Shown: one piece after another, positions 49,450-61,522 of the stretch
Position numbering within the stretch: the stretch's first letter is position 1
Layout of the letters: each line of letters starts with the position of its first letter
Assembly: GCF_900698865.1 (NCBI RefSeq)
Contig: NZ_LR217695.1
Coordinates: 366,941 to 430,940, forward strand
Source of the DNA: Buchnera aphidicola (Cinara cuneomaculata)
Lineage (GTDB): Bacteria > Pseudomonadota > Gammaproteobacteria > Enterobacterales > Enterobacteriaceae
Direction of reading: 5' to 3'
DNA length: 64,000 bases
Translations under genes and position numbers: made by a program
Notes under the pieces: generated by a model
The model's input: the letters and a program-made list of their open reading frames with translations, nothing else
Told to the model about the DNA's origin: nothing
The model's database searches: none

Positions 49450-49725
49450 AAAAATTTTAATATTATTAATTATAAACTATATATATAATATATATTATTA
49501 AAAATAATTTTTACTATCTAATAAATATTATATATATACTAATTAAAAAAATCTAGTATTTTATTTTATTTATTAGATAAAATATTTAATAAATAGTTAA
49601 AAACTACATATATTTAATATAAATAATATCTATAACTATGACTAATGAAAAAAAAATCATTAAAAATAATTAATTTGATTATCTAAAGATAATTAAAAAT
49701 TATAACATCTTTATTAATAAAGATG

Positions 49726-50988
49726 TTATTTTGATCTTTTCATCATATCAAAAAATTCATCATTGGTTTTTGTCATAGATAATTTATTGATTAAAAATTC
49801 CATAGCATCTATTTCACTCATAGGATGAATAATCTTACGTAAGATCCACATTTTTTGTAACTCTTCAGGAACAGTAAGTAATTCTTCTCTTCGAGTACCC
49901 GATCTATTATAATCAATAGCAGGAAAAACACGTTTTTCTGCTATTTTTCGAGATAACGGTAATTCCATATTACCAGTTCCTTTAAATTCTTCATAAATTA
50001 CTTCATCCATTTTAGATCCGGTATCAATTAATGCTGTAGCAATAATAGTTAAACTGCCTCCTTCTTTTACATTACGCGCTGCTCCAAAAAATCTTTTAGG
50101 TCGATGTAATGCATTTGCATCAACACCACCAGTCAATACTTTTCCAGATGCTGGTACTACAGTATTATATGCTCGAGCTAATCTTGTAATAGAATCTAAC
50201 AAAATAATAACATCTTTCTTATGTTCAACTAATCTCTTTGCTCTTTCGATAACCATTTCTGCTACTTGTACATGTCTAGAAGCTGGTTCGTCAAAAGTAG
50301 AAGCTACTACTTCTCCTTTAACTAATCTTTGCATTTCAGTTACTTCTTCCGGCCGTTCATCAATTAATAAAACCATTAAAACACAATCCGGATGATTAAA
50401 TGCGATACTTTGCGCGATATTTTGTAACAACATAGTTTTACCTGCTTTCGGTGGAGCTACTATTAAACCTCTTTGCCCACGACCTATCGGAGAAGATAAA
50501 TCTAACACTCTAGCAGTTAAATCTTCCTTAGAACCATTACCACGCTCCATTTTTAATCGAGAATTAGCATGTAATGGAGTTAAGTTTTCAAATAAAATTT
50601 TACTACGAGCATTTTCTGGTTTATCATAATTAACTGTATTTACTTTTAATAAAGCAAAATAACGTTCTCCTTCTTTTGGAGGTCTAATTTTACCTGAAAT
50701 TGTATCTCCGGTTCTTAAATTAAAACGACGAATTTGACTAGGTGATACATAAATATCATCAGGACCGGCTAAATAAGAACTATCCGATGATCGTAAAAAA
50801 CCAAATCCATCTTGTAGAATTTCTAAAACACCATCTCCAAATATATCTTCTCCACTTTTTGAATGCTGTTTTAATATAGAAAAAATAATATCTTGTTTAC
50901 GCATTCGAGCTAAATTTTCTAAACCTATCTGTTTACCTAACGTAATAAGTTTTGATACCGATGTATTTTTTAATTGGGTAAGATTCAT
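49726..50988 (-). CDS. rho: Transcription termination factor Rho
   Basis: Rho is a hexameric RNA helicase that ends transcription. The 420-residue product (419 in E. coli) starts [15 protein letters not shown]. It has the RNA-binding OB domain ([18 protein letters not shown]), Walker [29 protein letters not shown] loop regions and the end [15 protein letters not shown]. It is highly conserved. trxA lies upstream, as in E. coli. Confidence 0.98.
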   Translation of the reverse strand: MNLTQLKNTSVSKLITLGKQIGLENLARMRKQDIIFSILKQHSKSGEDIFGDGVLEILQDGFGFLRSSDSSYLAGPDDIYVSPSQIRRFNLRTGDTISGKIRPPKEGERYFALLKVNTVNYDKPENARSKILFENLTPLHANSRLKMERGNGSKEDLTARVLDLSSPIGRGQRGLIVAPPKAGKTMLLQNIAQSIAFNHPDCVLMVLLIDERPEEVTEMQRLVKGEVVASTFDEPASRHVQVAEMVIERAKRLVEHKKDVIILLDSITRLARAYNTVVPASGKVLTGGVDANALHRPKRFFGAARNVKEGGSLTIIATALIDTGSKMDEVIYEEFKGTGNMELPLSRKIAEKRVFPAIDYNRSGTRREELLTVPEELQKMWILRKIIHPMSEIDAMEFLINKLSMTKTNDEFFDMMKRSK

Positions 50989-51187
50989 AATAGTGAATTT
51001 ATCAATCCATTTAAGAGAAACCTATAAAACATATAGTATATAACAAATAAAATTTGTTACATTTATATTATTAAAAATATAAAAATCGATTATTGTGAGT
51101 AAAAAAAGTATATACGCTCTTATTTTTTAATTTAAAAATGTTATTTTTAAAATATTTATTATATTAATAAATAAAAATCAAAAAATT

Positions 51188-51523
51188 TTAAAACAATATT
51201 TTACTATCTAAAAAATTTTTTAAGTCTATTTTTGACATAACGCCTATTTTCGTACCTATAATTTTACCGTGATAAAATAATAGCAATGTTGGAATTCCTC
51301 GAATAGAATATTCAACAGGTATTTTTTTATTCATATCAATATTAATTTTTCCTACAACAATTTTTTTATAATATTCATGCGCGATATCTTCTAAAATTGG
51401 TGATAAAATTTTACATGGTCCGCACCAATCAGCCCAAAAATCTACTAATACATATTTTTTTGAAACTAATACATTTTCTTTAAAATTTTGATCTGTTAAT
51501 TCAATAATTTTAGTTATTTTCAT
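51188..51523 (-). CDS. trxA: Thioredoxin 1
   Basis: Thioredoxin reduces protein disulfides and ribonucleotide reductase. The 111-residue product (109 in E. coli) has FWADWCGPCKIL with active Cys34 and Cys37, the buried Asp in VDFWADW, and the cis-Pro in RGIPTLLLF. It lies between rep and rho, the E. coli order (rhlB is absent). Confidence 0.97.
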   Translation of the reverse strand: MKITKIIELTDQNFKENVLVSKKYVLVDFWADWCGPCKILSPILEDIAHEYYKKIVVGKINIDMNKKIPVEYSIRGIPTLLLFYHGKIIGTKIGVMSKIDLKNFLDSKILF

Positions 51524-51625
51524 AAAAATCCCAACATATATTTTATAATGTCATTAATATTTTTATATTATTTCTAATAATTAATTAAAATATTAATGTA
51601 TTAATTAGTTTTAAAAATTAAAATG

Positions 51626-53602
51626 TTATAAATAATGATTTTTTTTATTTCTATTTTGATTAGAATTAAATTTAATCCAATGCGTTGAACGTTGCGGTAA
51701 TTCAAATAAAAACCGACTTGGTTTCAAACGAGATAGTGTACCAAATTTTTTTTTATTCCTACAAAAACTAAGAAAAAGCTGATTTTTTGCTCTAGTAATA
51801 CCTACATACATCAATCGGCGTTCTTCAGTAACATCATTTTCGATAATACTTTTTTGATGTGGCAATGTTCCTTCTTCCAACCCAATAATACATACAACAG
51901 AAAATTCTAATCCTTTTGCGGCATGTATAGTCATTAAATGCAATTTATTAAAATCTTGATTCGAATCATATCGTGCAATATTTTCAAAATCACCACATAC
52001 AAATTGTATTAATATATCTTCTAATTTCATTGGTACATTTCCATTTATACCTAATAACATTTCTTTTAAACATTTAGAAAAAAAAATTATTTTTTGTATA
52101 CGTTTTTTTGAAATACTATCATCATTATGATAGTTTATAACCCATGCATAATAATTTATATCTTTAATAATATTATTTAAAATCTTTTCTGGTTTATCTA
52201 ATAAATACGATGATAGTTGAATAATCCATAATACAAAATTATTTAATTTAGATATAACATTTTTACTTAATTGCGTAATAATACGTTTATCAGTACTAGC
52301 TGTAAATAAACTAATTTGATTAGAAAGAGCAAATTTTTTTAATTTATTTAAAGTAATTAATCCTATTCTTCTATTTGGAGTATTAATAATACGTAAAAAA
52401 GCTAAATCATCTTTATGATTAACAATTAATCGTAAATATGCTAATAAATCTTTAATTTCTAATAAATCAAAAAATGATTTTCCAGAATAAATATGATATG
52501 GAATATTTTGATATATTAATTCTTGCTCTACAGCTTGTACTTGATGATTGTTACGATATAAAATAGCATAATCATTATATCGTGTATTATTAACATTTTT
52601 ATGAAGTTGAATATGACGAATTATCTGTTGCGCTTCATGAATATCATTAATTGATTTTAAAACATAAATTTTGTTTCCGTAATCTAAAGTCGAAAATAAT
52701 TTTTTATTAAAAAAATTCTCATTATTAGAAATTAAAATATTCGCTGCATGTAATATACAACCAGAAGAACGATAATTCTGTTCCATTTTAATAACATTTA
52801 AAGTAGGAAAATCATACTTTAATAAATAAAAAATTTTTTGTTGTGCACCTCTCCACGAATAAATAGATTGATCATTATCTCCTACTACTGTGAAATTAGA
52901 ATTATAACCGCATAATAATTTAATCAATTCATACTGACTAGTATTAACATCCTGATATTCATCTACTAATAAATACTGAATTTTTTGTTGCCACTGTAAT
53001 CTTATACCAATATTATTTTTTAATAAAATAGTAGGTAAAAAAATTAAATCATTAAAATCTAATATATTATGTTGCTTAAGAAATAAATCATACTTTTCAT
53101 AAAAAAAGATACATTTCTCTTCTAGAATAGAATTTATATTTTTACACGCTAATTTAGGATTGAATAATTGATTTTTCCAAATAGAAATTTGATAAATTAA
53201 CTGTCTTAAAAAAAATATATTATTGTTTTGATTAACATTTATAAAACTTTTTAATAAACGTAATTGTTCATGCTCATCAAATAATGTAAAATTTTTTCTC
53301 AAACCTAATAAACGATATTCATTTTTAATAATCTTCAAACCTAAAGAATGAAATGTAGAAATTGTTATATCATTCGTTTGTTGAACAGTTAATTTCTTAA
53401 ATAAACGTAATTCAATTTCTTTAGCTGCTTTATTGGTAAATGTTATTGCGAAAATTTTTTTAGGATCATAATGATATACTGTAATTAACGTTATAACTTT
53501 ATTAATTATAACGCTAGTTTTTCCTGATCCTGCTCCAGCTAAAATTAAACACGGATTATTAATAATATGAATAGCTTTTTTTTGAACGTTATTTAACATC
53601 AT
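51626..53602 (-). CDS. rep: ATP-dependent DNA helicase Rep
   Basis: Rep is a 3'-5' superfamily 1 helicase that helps forks pass obstacles. The 658-residue product (673 in E. coli) has Walker A LAGAGSGKT (21-29), FAITFTNKAAKEI, DEYQDVN, VVGDNDQSIYSWRGA, QNYRSSGCIL, MTIHAAKGLEF and RRLMYVGITRAK, all seven motifs in order. The middle is divergent. The C-terminal tail that contacts DnaB in E. coli looks short. Confidence 0.97.
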   Translation of the reverse strand: MMLNNVQKKAIHIINNPCLILAGAGSGKTSVIINKVITLITVYHYDPKKIFAITFTNKAAKEIELRLFKKLTVQQTNDITISTFHSLGLKIIKNEYRLLGLRKNFTLFDEHEQLRLLKSFINVNQNNNIFFLRQLIYQISIWKNQLFNPKLACKNINSILEEKCIFFYEKYDLFLKQHNILDFNDLIFLPTILLKNNIGIRLQWQQKIQYLLVDEYQDVNTSQYELIKLLCGYNSNFTVVGDNDQSIYSWRGAQQKIFYLLKYDFPTLNVIKMEQNYRSSGCILHAANILISNNENFFNKKLFSTLDYGNKIYVLKSINDIHEAQQIIRHIQLHKNVNNTRYNDYAILYRNNHQVQAVEQELIYQNIPYHIYSGKSFFDLLEIKDLLAYLRLIVNHKDDLAFLRIINTPNRRIGLITLNKLKKFALSNQISLFTASTDKRIITQLSKNVISKLNNFVLWIIQLSSYLLDKPEKILNNIIKDINYYAWVINYHNDDSISKKRIQKIIFFSKCLKEMLLGINGNVPMKLEDILIQFVCGDFENIARYDSNQDFNKLHLMTIHAAKGLEFSVVCIIGLEEGTLPHQKSIIENDVTEERRLMYVGITRAKNQLFLSFCRNKKKFGTLSRLKPSRFLFELPQRSTHWIKFNSNQNRNKKNHYL

Positions 53603-53719
53603 AAATATATTATCTTAAAAATAAGATTTTTAAATGAATCTATTTTACTTAAAAGAAATACAATCATAAAACTTGTATATATGATATATCATTCAGTATT
53701 ATGTAATAAATAATTATAA

Positions 53720-55198
53720 TTATTTCGAAAATATTGTGGATTTCATAACTTTCATATATAAGCGTAGTCGTTCTCCAATTTTTTCAATGGTATGATTACT
53801 AATAGCATCATTAACATACATTAATGCTTGATTACTGACATTGTCATCTGGAATAGATTCACCTAAATCACTACTACGCACAGTTTTAATAAACTTTTCT
53901 AAAATAGGAATAGCTCGTTCAGAAAATAAATGACTACCGTATTCCGCAGTATCCGAAATAATTAAATTCATTTCATATAATCTTTTTCTAGCAATAGTAT
54001 TTGTAATTAATGGTAATTCATGTAATGATTCATAATATGCAGAAGCAGGAGTAATGCCTGTTTCAATCATAATTTCAAAAGATAATTCAACACCTGCTTT
54101 TAACATAGCTACCATCAAAGTACATTTTTCAAAATATTCGTTATCTAAAATTTTTCTTCCAGAATATAACTGAGCATTTTCAAAAGAAGATTTTTTTAAT
54201 TTTTGTCTCCATTTTATTAATTGCATATCTCCTGTTTTCCAATCAGATATCATCTGTTCAGAAAATCTACCAGAAATAATATTATCCATATGTAAACAAA
54301 ATAACGGTCTCAATATTTTTTTTAATTGTATAGATAATTCATAAGCACGAATTTTAGCAGGACTAGATAATCGATCAAATAATAACTTAATTCCCCCATC
54401 TTTCATGCATTCTGCTAATTTTTCCCATCCGAATTGTAATAACGTAGCAGAATAATCAGAGCTGTATCCCTTATCTATTAAATGTCTATAACAAATTAAT
54501 GAACATGCTTGTACCATACCACATAAAATAGTCTGCTCTCCCATTAAATCAGATTTAACTTCCGCTATAAAAGAAGATTGTAATACTCCAGCTTTATGTG
54601 ATCCTAAACCAAATGCCCATGATTTTGCAATATCTAAACCCTTCAATTTTAAATTATTGTCTTTATGTACAGCAACTAATGTAGGTACACCAAATCCATT
54701 TAAAAATTCTTGTCGTACCTCAGTTCCCGGACATTTAGGCGCTACCATAATAACAGTAATATCTGAACGAATTTTTTCTCCTTCTTCAACAACATTAAAT
54801 CCATGAGAATAACCTAAAGTAGAATTTTTTTTCATTAATATTTGTAGTTTTTTTACTACTTTAGAATGTTGTTTGTCTGGAGTTAAATTAATCACTAAGT
54901 CAGCATGGGGAATTAATTTTTCATATGTATCTACACAAAAATTTTTTTGAATAGCATTATTCCATGAATTAGATTTATTAATAATAGATTCTTTTTTTAA
55001 TGCAAATGAAACATTAAAACCTGAATCTCTTAAATTTAATCCCTGATTTAATCCTTGTGCACCGCAACCAACAATAACAATATTTTTATTTTTTAATATT
55101 TTATCAGAATTTAAAAATTCGGATTGATTCATCAAAAATCCAGTATTAAGATTAATTAATTGTTCTCTAAATGAAAGGGAATTAAAAAAATTCTTCAT
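53720..55198 (-). CDS. ilvC: Ketol-acid reductoisomerase (class II)
   Basis: It makes the dihydroxy acids of valine and isoleucine synthesis using NADPH and Mg. The 492-residue product (491 in E. coli) is the long enteric form. Marks are [17 protein letters not shown] (NADPH), [35 protein letters not shown] and ESLHELPLI. ilvD lies 104 bases upstream on the same strand, so the two consecutive pathway steps are neighbours. The ilvY regulator is absent. Confidence 0.98.
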   Translation of the reverse strand: MKNFFNSLSFREQLINLNTGFLMNQSEFLNSDKILKNKNIVIVGCGAQGLNQGLNLRDSGFNVSFALKKESIINKSNSWNNAIQKNFCVDTYEKLIPHADLVINLTPDKQHSKVVKKLQILMKKNSTLGYSHGFNVVEEGEKIRSDITVIMVAPKCPGTEVRQEFLNGFGVPTLVAVHKDNNLKLKGLDIAKSWAFGLGSHKAGVLQSSFIAEVKSDLMGEQTILCGMVQACSLICYRHLIDKGYSSDYSATLLQFGWEKLAECMKDGGIKLLFDRLSSPAKIRAYELSIQLKKILRPLFCLHMDNIISGRFSEQMISDWKTGDMQLIKWRQKLKKSSFENAQLYSGRKILDNEYFEKCTLMVAMLKAGVELSFEIMIETGITPASAYYESLHELPLITNTIARKRLYEMNLIISDTAEYGSHLFSERAIPILEKFIKTVRSSDLGESIPDDNVSNQALMYVNDAISNHTIEKIGERLRLYMKVMKSTIFSK

Positions 55199-55302
55199 AT
55201 ATCAGCTCCATATTTATATACAAGACAATAATTGTTGTCATCTAAATTCAAAGTAATAAAAACAAGATTAAATCATCAAAACATAAATAATTATAAAAAA
55301 TT

Positions 55303-57162
55303 TTATGTTATTTTGACATTAATTTTATTAATATTACGTACAGCACCGGTATCTGCACTCGTAGCAAAAATACTATATAATTTTAAAGAATCAGAAATAG
55401 GACGTATTCGATTTTTTGGTGTATACGCCTGTATACCTCTACTTGTTTCTGTCATCTTTCGGTGTAGTAACTCTTCTTTAGAAATATTTAAAGTAATGCT
55501 TCGTTTTAAAATATCAATATTAATAATATCTCCGTTATATACTAAAGCAATTAATCCTCGACTTGCAGCTTCAGGAGAAACATGACCAATCGAAATACCT
55601 GAAGTTCCACCAGAAAACCGACCGTCAGTAATTAATGCACATTTTTTATCTAATTTTACAGATTTCAAATATGTTGTAGGGTATAACATTTCTTGCATGC
55701 CCGGACCACCACACGGTCCTTCATATCGAATAACTATTACATCACCGGCATGAATTTGTTTGTGTAAAATAGCATATACAGCTTCTTCTTGACTTTCGTA
55801 TACTTTGGCAGAACCAACAAAAATCATATTTTCTTTATCAATAGCAGCAGTTTTAACTATACAACCGTTTTTTGCTAAATTACCTGTTAACACAGCTAAT
55901 CCACCATCTTGGTTATAAGCATATTTTTTTGAACGAATACAACCATTTTTACGATTTAAATCTAAAACAGACCATCGAAATGATTGTGAAAAAGGAACAA
56001 TAGTTTTTTTACCTTTAGGACCTGATGAATAAAAATGAAATGCATTTTTATTATGCACATTTAATACATCATAGTCATTAATTGTTTTTTTTAAAGTAAG
56101 ACCTAATATATTTAATACTGATGTATCTAATAAATTAATTTTATTCAATTCAGATAAAATACCAATAATTCCGCCAGCACGATGTAAATCTTCCATATGA
56201 TATTTTGAAGTACTAGGAGATAATTTACATAAATGAGGTACACGTCTAGATAAATAATCAATATGTTTCATAGTAAAATCAATATTAGCTTCATAAGCCA
56301 TAGCTAATAAATGTAATACTGTATTTGTAGATCCGCCCATAGCGATATCTAAAATCATAGCATTCTTTAACGTAGTCTTGGTAACTAAATTTTTAGGTAA
56401 TAAACGGAAATCATTATTTTTATAATAATCTTTTGTATTTTTTACAATGATTTCACCTACTTTTAAAAACAATTTTTTTCTATCTTTATGAGTAGCGAGT
56501 ATTGTTCCATTACCCGGCAATGATAAACCAATAGCTTCAGTTAAACAATTCATAGAATTAGCTGTAAACATACCTGAACATGAACCACACGTTGGACAAG
56601 CTGAGTGTTCAATATCAGATAATATCTTTGATGAAGTACTTTTACTAGCTCCATGAGCTATAGCATCTACTAAATCAATTTTTATAATTTTTTTATTAAA
56701 TATAATTTTTCCTGATTCCATGGGACCACCAGAAACAAATACGGTTGGAATATTTAATCGTAACGCAGCTAATAACATTCCAGGTGTGATTTTATCACAA
56801 TTAGAAATACAAACCATAGAATCAACACAATGTGCGTTAACCATGTATTCAATTGAATCTGCTATTAATTCTCGTGATGGTAAAGAATATAACATACCAG
56901 AATGTCCCATAGCAATTCCATCATCAATAGCTATAGTATTAAATTCTTTAGCAATTCCACCAAATTTAATAATTTGTTGAGACACTAATTTACCTAATTC
57001 ACGTAAATGAATATGTCCAGGTACAAATTCAGTAAACGAATTAACTACAGCAATAATAGGTTTTCCAAAATCTTTGTCTTTAACACCGGTAGCGCGCCAT
57101 AATGCTCTAGCTCCAGCCATATTTTTACCGTTAATAGTAGTAGACGAACGATATGTTGGCAT
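55303..57162 (-). CDS. ilvD: Dihydroxy-acid dehydratase
   Basis: It converts dihydroxy acids to 2-keto acids for branched-chain amino acids and needs an Fe-S cluster. The 619-residue product (616 in E. coli) has the cluster cysteines in [10 protein letters not shown] and [15 protein letters not shown], plus [13 protein letters not shown] and [20 protein letters not shown]. In enterics ilvE follows ilvM upstream of ilvD; no ilvE is seen here, which fits host-supplied transamination known in aphids. Confidence 0.98.
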   Translation of the reverse strand: MPTYRSSTTINGKNMAGARALWRATGVKDKDFGKPIIAVVNSFTEFVPGHIHLRELGKLVSQQIIKFGGIAKEFNTIAIDDGIAMGHSGMLYSLPSRELIADSIEYMVNAHCVDSMVCISNCDKITPGMLLAALRLNIPTVFVSGGPMESGKIIFNKKIIKIDLVDAIAHGASKSTSSKILSDIEHSACPTCGSCSGMFTANSMNCLTEAIGLSLPGNGTILATHKDRKKLFLKVGEIIVKNTKDYYKNNDFRLLPKNLVTKTTLKNAMILDIAMGGSTNTVLHLLAMAYEANIDFTMKHIDYLSRRVPHLCKLSPSTSKYHMEDLHRAGGIIGILSELNKINLLDTSVLNILGLTLKKTINDYDVLNVHNKNAFHFYSSGPKGKKTIVPFSQSFRWSVLDLNRKNGCIRSKKYAYNQDGGLAVLTGNLAKNGCIVKTAAIDKENMIFVGSAKVYESQEEAVYAILHKQIHAGDVIVIRYEGPCGGPGMQEMLYPTTYLKSVKLDKKCALITDGRFSGGTSGISIGHVSPEAASRGLIALVYNGDIINIDILKRSITLNISKEELLHRKMTETSRGIQAYTPKNRIRPISDSLKLYSIFATSADTGAVRNINKINVKIT

Positions 57163-57399
57163 TGTGAAATAAACTCATTTTATATGAAATTTAAAAATAA
57201 TTACTATTTATATATTAATAATATTATTTAATAATATATCGGATATATAGATAGTAAATATTTATTAGTTTATAAAAATTTTAAGAAATTTTTTCTACTT
57301 ATAATAGATAATTATTGGTAAGATATACATAAGGATTGATATCAATATTTATATTTTAAAAAATAATAAGTATATTTTAATTTTTAATGCTATAAAAAA

Positions 57400-57473
57400 C
57401 AGGGGTGGAGGGAATTGAACCCCCAACTTTCGGTTTTGGAGACCGATGCTCTACCATATTGAACTACACCCCT
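57400..57473 (-). tRNA. tRNA-Trp(CCA)
   Basis: The 74-base gene has acceptor AGGGGTG/CACCCCT, anticodon loop CTCCAAA giving anticodon CCA, and T arm GGGGGTTCAATTCCCTC. It resembles E. coli trpT. The terminal CCA is not encoded. It is charged by TrpS (22-23 kb) and is a likely MiaA substrate at A37. Confidence 0.96.
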
Positions 57474-57720
57474 AAATATTTATTTTAAATAAATATAAAT
57501 GTATTATTCAGAATCATTATACATGAGAGATAAAAAAAATACAACTAAACAACATTTTTGTATAGATTAAAAAATCAATTTATATAATGATAAATATTTT
57601 TTAAAATATCTTTAAAATAATTTTTATACAAAAAAATAAATAAAATATATAATAGATTTTGAATAATTTTCAAATTATTTCTAATTATTTAACTATATTC
57701 ATTATAAGGATTTTATAAAA

Positions 57721-58929
57721 ATGAACTTTCCTATTTATTTAGATTATGCTGCTACTACTCCCATGGATCCTAAAGTTAAAAAAATAATGAACCAATATTG
57801 TTCTATAGATGATATTTTTGGAAATGCAGCATCAAGATCTCATAAATTTGGATGGGATGCAGAAGAATCTGTAGATATAGCTAGAAATAAAATAGCTACA
57901 TTAATAAATGCTGATTCTCGAGAAATAATTTTTACTTCTGGTGCTACAGAGTCAAATAACTTAGCAATTAAAGGAATATATGAATTTCATAAAAATAAAA
58001 AAACACATATTATTACTAGTCAAATCGAACATAAATCTGTATTAGATTGTTGTCGTTATTTAGAATGTAAAGGATGTCTTGTAACCTATTTAAAGCCAGA
58101 TAAAAACGGTATTATTAATATATCAGAAATAAAAAATACTGTTAATAAACATACATTATTAATTTCAATTATGCATGTCAATAATGAAATCGGATCTATT
58201 CAAAATATTGAAAAAATAAGTAATTTTTGCAGAAAAAATAATATTTTTTTTCATGTAGACGCAACACAAAGTATTGGAAAAATAAAAATAGATGTAAAAA
58301 AAACACCTATAGATTTATTGTCATTTTCAGCTCATAAAATTTATGGACCAAAAGGAATTGGGGCATTATATGTATGCTTAAGACCACGAATTCGATTATC
58401 AGCTCAAATTCATGGTGGCGGACATGAACGAGGATTTCGATCTGGAACATTACCCGTCCATCAAATTGTTGGATTCGGAAAGGCATGTGAAATTTTAAAA
58501 AAAAAAATGAAAAATGATATTTCACATACTAAAAATTTACGTAATATACTATGGAACGGTTTACGTAAAATTAAAGAAATTTATTTAAATAGCCACTTTG
58601 ATTATACAGTTAGTAATATAATTAATATTAGTTTTAATTATATTGAAGGAGAATCATTATTAATGGCTTTAAAAAATTTAGCTGTATCTTCAGGATCTGC
58701 TTGTACATCAGCTAGCCTTGAACCGTCATATGTACTACGTGCTATTGGTGTCAAAGATGAATTAGCACATAGTTCTATTAGATTTTCTATTGGTAGGTTT
58801 ACTACATCAGAAGACATTAACTGTGCTATACTAAGTATTAAAAATGCAATTGAAAAATTAAGAAATCTTTCCCCTCTTTGGGAAATGTATCAATCTGGTA
58901 TAAAAATGGATAAAATTATTTGGAATTAA
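57721..58929 (+). CDS. iscS: Cysteine desulfurase IscS
   Basis: IscS takes sulfur from cysteine with PLP and gives it to IscU and to tRNA thiolation. The 402-residue product (404 in E. coli) starts [19 protein letters not shown]. It has the PLP Lys206 in [12 protein letters not shown], the active-loop Cys328 in [16 protein letters not shown], and the C-terminal PLWEM. AAGGAT lies upstream. iscR is missing, so E. coli-style Fe-S feedback control is probably lost. Confidence 0.98.
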   Translation: MNFPIYLDYAATTPMDPKVKKIMNQYCSIDDIFGNAASRSHKFGWDAEESVDIARNKIATLINADSREIIFTSGATESNNLAIKGIYEFHKNKKTHIITSQIEHKSVLDCCRYLECKGCLVTYLKPDKNGIINISEIKNTVNKHTLLISIMHVNNEIGSIQNIEKISNFCRKNNIFFHVDATQSIGKIKIDVKKTPIDLLSFSAHKIYGPKGIGALYVCLRPRIRLSAQIHGGGHERGFRSGTLPVHQIVGFGKACEILKKKMKNDISHTKNLRNILWNGLRKIKEIYLNSHFDYTVSNIINISFNYIEGESLLMALKNLAVSSGSACTSASLEPSYVLRAIGVKDELAHSSIRFSIGRFTTSEDINCAILSIKNAIEKLRNLSPLWEMYQSGIKMDKIIWN

Positions 58930-58956
58930 TACTTTTAAATAGGAAAATTTTAAATT

Positions 58957-59346
58957 ATGACTTATAGTAAAAAAGTATTAGATCATTATGAAAATCCAAG
59001 AAATGTTGGATCTTTTTCAAAAAATGAAAAAAATATAGGTACAAGTTTAGTAGGTGCTCCTGCTTGCGGTGATGTAATGAAATTACAAATAAAAGTAAAT
59101 AATAATAATATTATAGAAGATGCTTGTTTTAAAACATATGGATGCGGATCAGCTATTGCATCCAGCTCATTAATGACCGAGTGGGTAAAAGGAAAAACAT
59201 TAAAAGAGGCAAATAAAATAAAAAACACAGACATAGCCAAAGAACTTGATTTACCTCCTGTAAAAATTCATTGTTCAATTTTAGCCGAAGATGCAATCAA
59301 AGGAGCTATTGCTGATTATCATAAGAATTATAAACAAAAAAAATAA
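58957..59346 (+). CDS. iscU: Iron-sulfur scaffold protein IscU
   Basis: IscU is the scaffold on which Fe-S clusters form. The 129-residue product (128 in E. coli) keeps Cys37, Asp39 (GAPACGDVMKLQ), Cys63 (YGCGSAIASSS), His105 and Cys106. The HscA recognition motif LPPVK is at residues 99-103. A stem-loop terminator follows, and iscA, next in E. coli, is missing. Confidence 0.98.
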   Translation: MTYSKKVLDHYENPRNVGSFSKNEKNIGTSLVGAPACGDVMKLQIKVNNNNIIEDACFKTYGCGSAIASSSLMTEWVKGKTLKEANKIKNTDIAKELDLPPVKIHCSILAEDAIKGAIADYHKNYKQKK

Positions 59347-59369
59347 AGCTTATTTATTTTAAAATAATT

Positions 59370-59402
59370 GTGCTGAAAATTATGATACTATTTATTCAGC
59401 AC
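59370..59402 (+). terminator. Stem-loop terminator after iscU
   Basis: GTGCTGAA (59370-59377) pairs with TTCAGCAC (59395-59402) around a 17-base loop, followed by TATTATTTTATT. It lies 24 bases after the iscU stop and before hscB, where iscA would be in E. coli. It may split the isc operon into iscSU and hscBA-fdx units. Confidence 0.6.
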
Positions 59403-59491
59403 TATTATTTTATTAAAAAATAGTAATATATTACTATATTACGTATTTTAAATAAATATTTTTATTTTTTAAAAAAAAATATAGGTTTATC

Positions 59492-59998
59492 ATGAATTAT
59501 TTTGATTTATTTCAACTATCACCACAATTTAATATTGATCAAAATAAATTAATTAATAAATTTTATGAGCTACAACATAAATATCATCCAGATAATTATC
59601 TGGACAAAAAATTAAATAAAAAAAATCAATTATTAATGTCTATTAAAATTAATCAAGGATTTAATATATTAAAAAATAAATTTACAAGAGCTCAATATCT
59701 ATTGAAAATAAATAAGAAAAAAATTAATACAAAAAAAAATTATATTTCTAATCAAAATAACGTATTAATCAAACAATTTCAATTACACGAAAAATTACAA
59801 AAAATAAAAAATCAATCAAATTCACATATTCAAATCAATAATTTTATAAAAAAAATAAAAGTTAAATTAAATTTATATTTTTTACAATTTAATAACGCAA
59901 TTCAAGAAAAAAAAATTAATTCTGCAAATAAAATATTTTATCATATATCTTTTATATATAAAATTATAAAAAAAGCTAAAAATTTAAAAAAAATTTAA
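59492..59998 (+). CDS. hscB: Co-chaperone HscB
   Basis: HscB is the J-domain partner that brings IscU to HscA and stimulates its ATPase. The 168-residue product (171 in E. coli) has the J domain at 1-75 with the HPD motif at residues 32-34 (KYHPDNYLDKK). The C-terminal three-helix domain that binds IscU is present but reduced almost wholly to Lys, Asn, Ile and Gln. It lies 22 bases before the hscA ATG. Confidence 0.93.
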   Translation: MNYFDLFQLSPQFNIDQNKLINKFYELQHKYHPDNYLDKKLNKKNQLLMSIKINQGFNILKNKFTRAQYLLKINKKKINTKKNYISNQNNVLIKQFQLHEKLQKIKNQSNSHIQINNFIKKIKVKLNLYFLQFNNAIQEKKINSANKIFYHISFIYKIIKKAKNLKKI

Positions 59999-60020
59999 TT
60001 AATAAATAAGAGAAAATAAC

Positions 60021-61522
60021 ATGAAAAAAAAAAAATTATTATAGGTATTGATTTTGGAACAACATATTGTTTAGTATCTACTATTCAAAAAAAAAAAATA
60101 AAAATTATTAATGCATTTAACAAAAGAAAATTATTTCCAACCATTATACATTTTGAAAATAAAAAAAGTATTATAGGATGGAAAGCTTATAAATTTTTAA
60201 ATAAAGATGCAAAAAATACGATTACATCAATCAAAAGATTTATTGGTGTATCCTATACAGAATTAAAAAAAAATAAATTAAATATTCCATATAATATTTC
60301 AGAAAACTCTAAAAAAGAATTAGTTTTTAAAACTAAAACAGGAAAAATTACCGTTTCTTTTATTATTAAAAAAATTTTTAAATACATTAAAAAAAAAATA
60401 GAGAAAAAATTAAAAAAAAATATTTACGCAGCAGTAATAACTATTCCAGCATATTTTAATAATATACAAAAAAATATTGTACGAGTATCTGCAGAATCAA
60501 GTCAAATAAAAGTATTACGATTACTCAATGAACCTACTGCTGCAGCTATTGCGTATGGACTAGAAAAAAAAAGAAAAGGTCTTATATGTGTTTATGATTT
60601 AGGTGGAGGAACGTTTGATATATCTATATTAAAGGTTTCAAAAGGAATTTTTGAAGTACTTGTTACAAAAGGAGACACTTCCTTAGGGGGAGATGATTTT
60701 GATTACTTATTAGCTAATTTTTTATATTTTAAATTAAAAAATAAACCAAAATTAAATCACAATTTGTTTAAAAAATTACTTATTATTGCTGAACAAGTTA
60801 AAATCCAATTAAGTAAAAAATCATTAATTACAGTTAAAATATTTAATAACATAATAAATTGTTCAGTTGTAGAATTTAATAGATTAATTTATCCATATGT
60901 TCAAAAAACATTAAAGATTTTAAAATCTGCCGTACAAGATGCTAATATAAAAATATCTAAAATTAATGATATAATTTTAGTAGGAGGCTCTACATATATT
61001 CCACTAATTCGTCAAAAGATTTACTCATTAATTAAAATTAAACCATTAATTTTAATTAATCCAACAGAAGCAGTAGCTCGAGGTGCTGGATTACATGCAA
61101 ATTTTTTATATTATAAAAAACAAGTAATGGATCAACCAATGCTATTATTAGATATAATCCCCATTTCTATTGGAATCGAATTATTAGGAGGGATAATGGA
61201 AAAAATGATTAAAAAAAATACTAAAATTCCTACTGAAGTTATAAAAGTATTTACTACGTTTAAAGATTATCAAACAGGATTTTGTATTAATATTTTTCAA
61301 GGAGAAGATAAATATGTAAAAAATTGTATTTTATTAAAAAAATTTAAAATTCAAGGATTACCTGCTAGAATGGCTGGACAAATTAAAATTATAACTACAT
61401 TTAATATAGATGTAGACGGTCAATTATCAGTAACAATACAAGAAAAAATTTCTAAAACTAATTTTTTTATAAAAATAAATACAATGTATCAATATAATAA
61501 TTCTATTAATATCAGTTCATAA
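60021..61522 (+). CDS. hscA: Chaperone HscA, frameshift in A12 at start and lid missing
   Basis: HscA is the Hsp70-type chaperone that helps release clusters from IscU. The ATG at 60021, 22 bases after hscB, runs into twelve A and stops at TAG eight codons in. One base inserted (or two lost) in the A run opens about 495 codons with no other break. That frame has no ATG, GTG or TTG before 60764 and an in-frame TAA at 60017. It contains GIDFGTTYCLVST, LLNEPTAAAIAYGLE, YDLGGGTFDIS, GGDDFDYLLA, ILVGGSTYIPLIR and DVDGQLSVTI. The protein ends after about residue 500 of the E. coli numbering (616 residues), so the whole C-terminal helical lid is absent. Expression probably needs slippage in the A run, or the indel is a sequencing error. 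Confidence 0.87.

Noticed and set aside
55232..55585. 117-codon plus-strand frame at the 3' end of ilvD
   Set aside because: It is almost wholly antisense to the conserved C-terminus of IlvD and has no ribosome binding site.
58307..58525. 72-codon minus-strand frame inside iscS
   Set aside because: It is antisense to the PLP-binding region of IscS; the sense protein explains the sequence fully.
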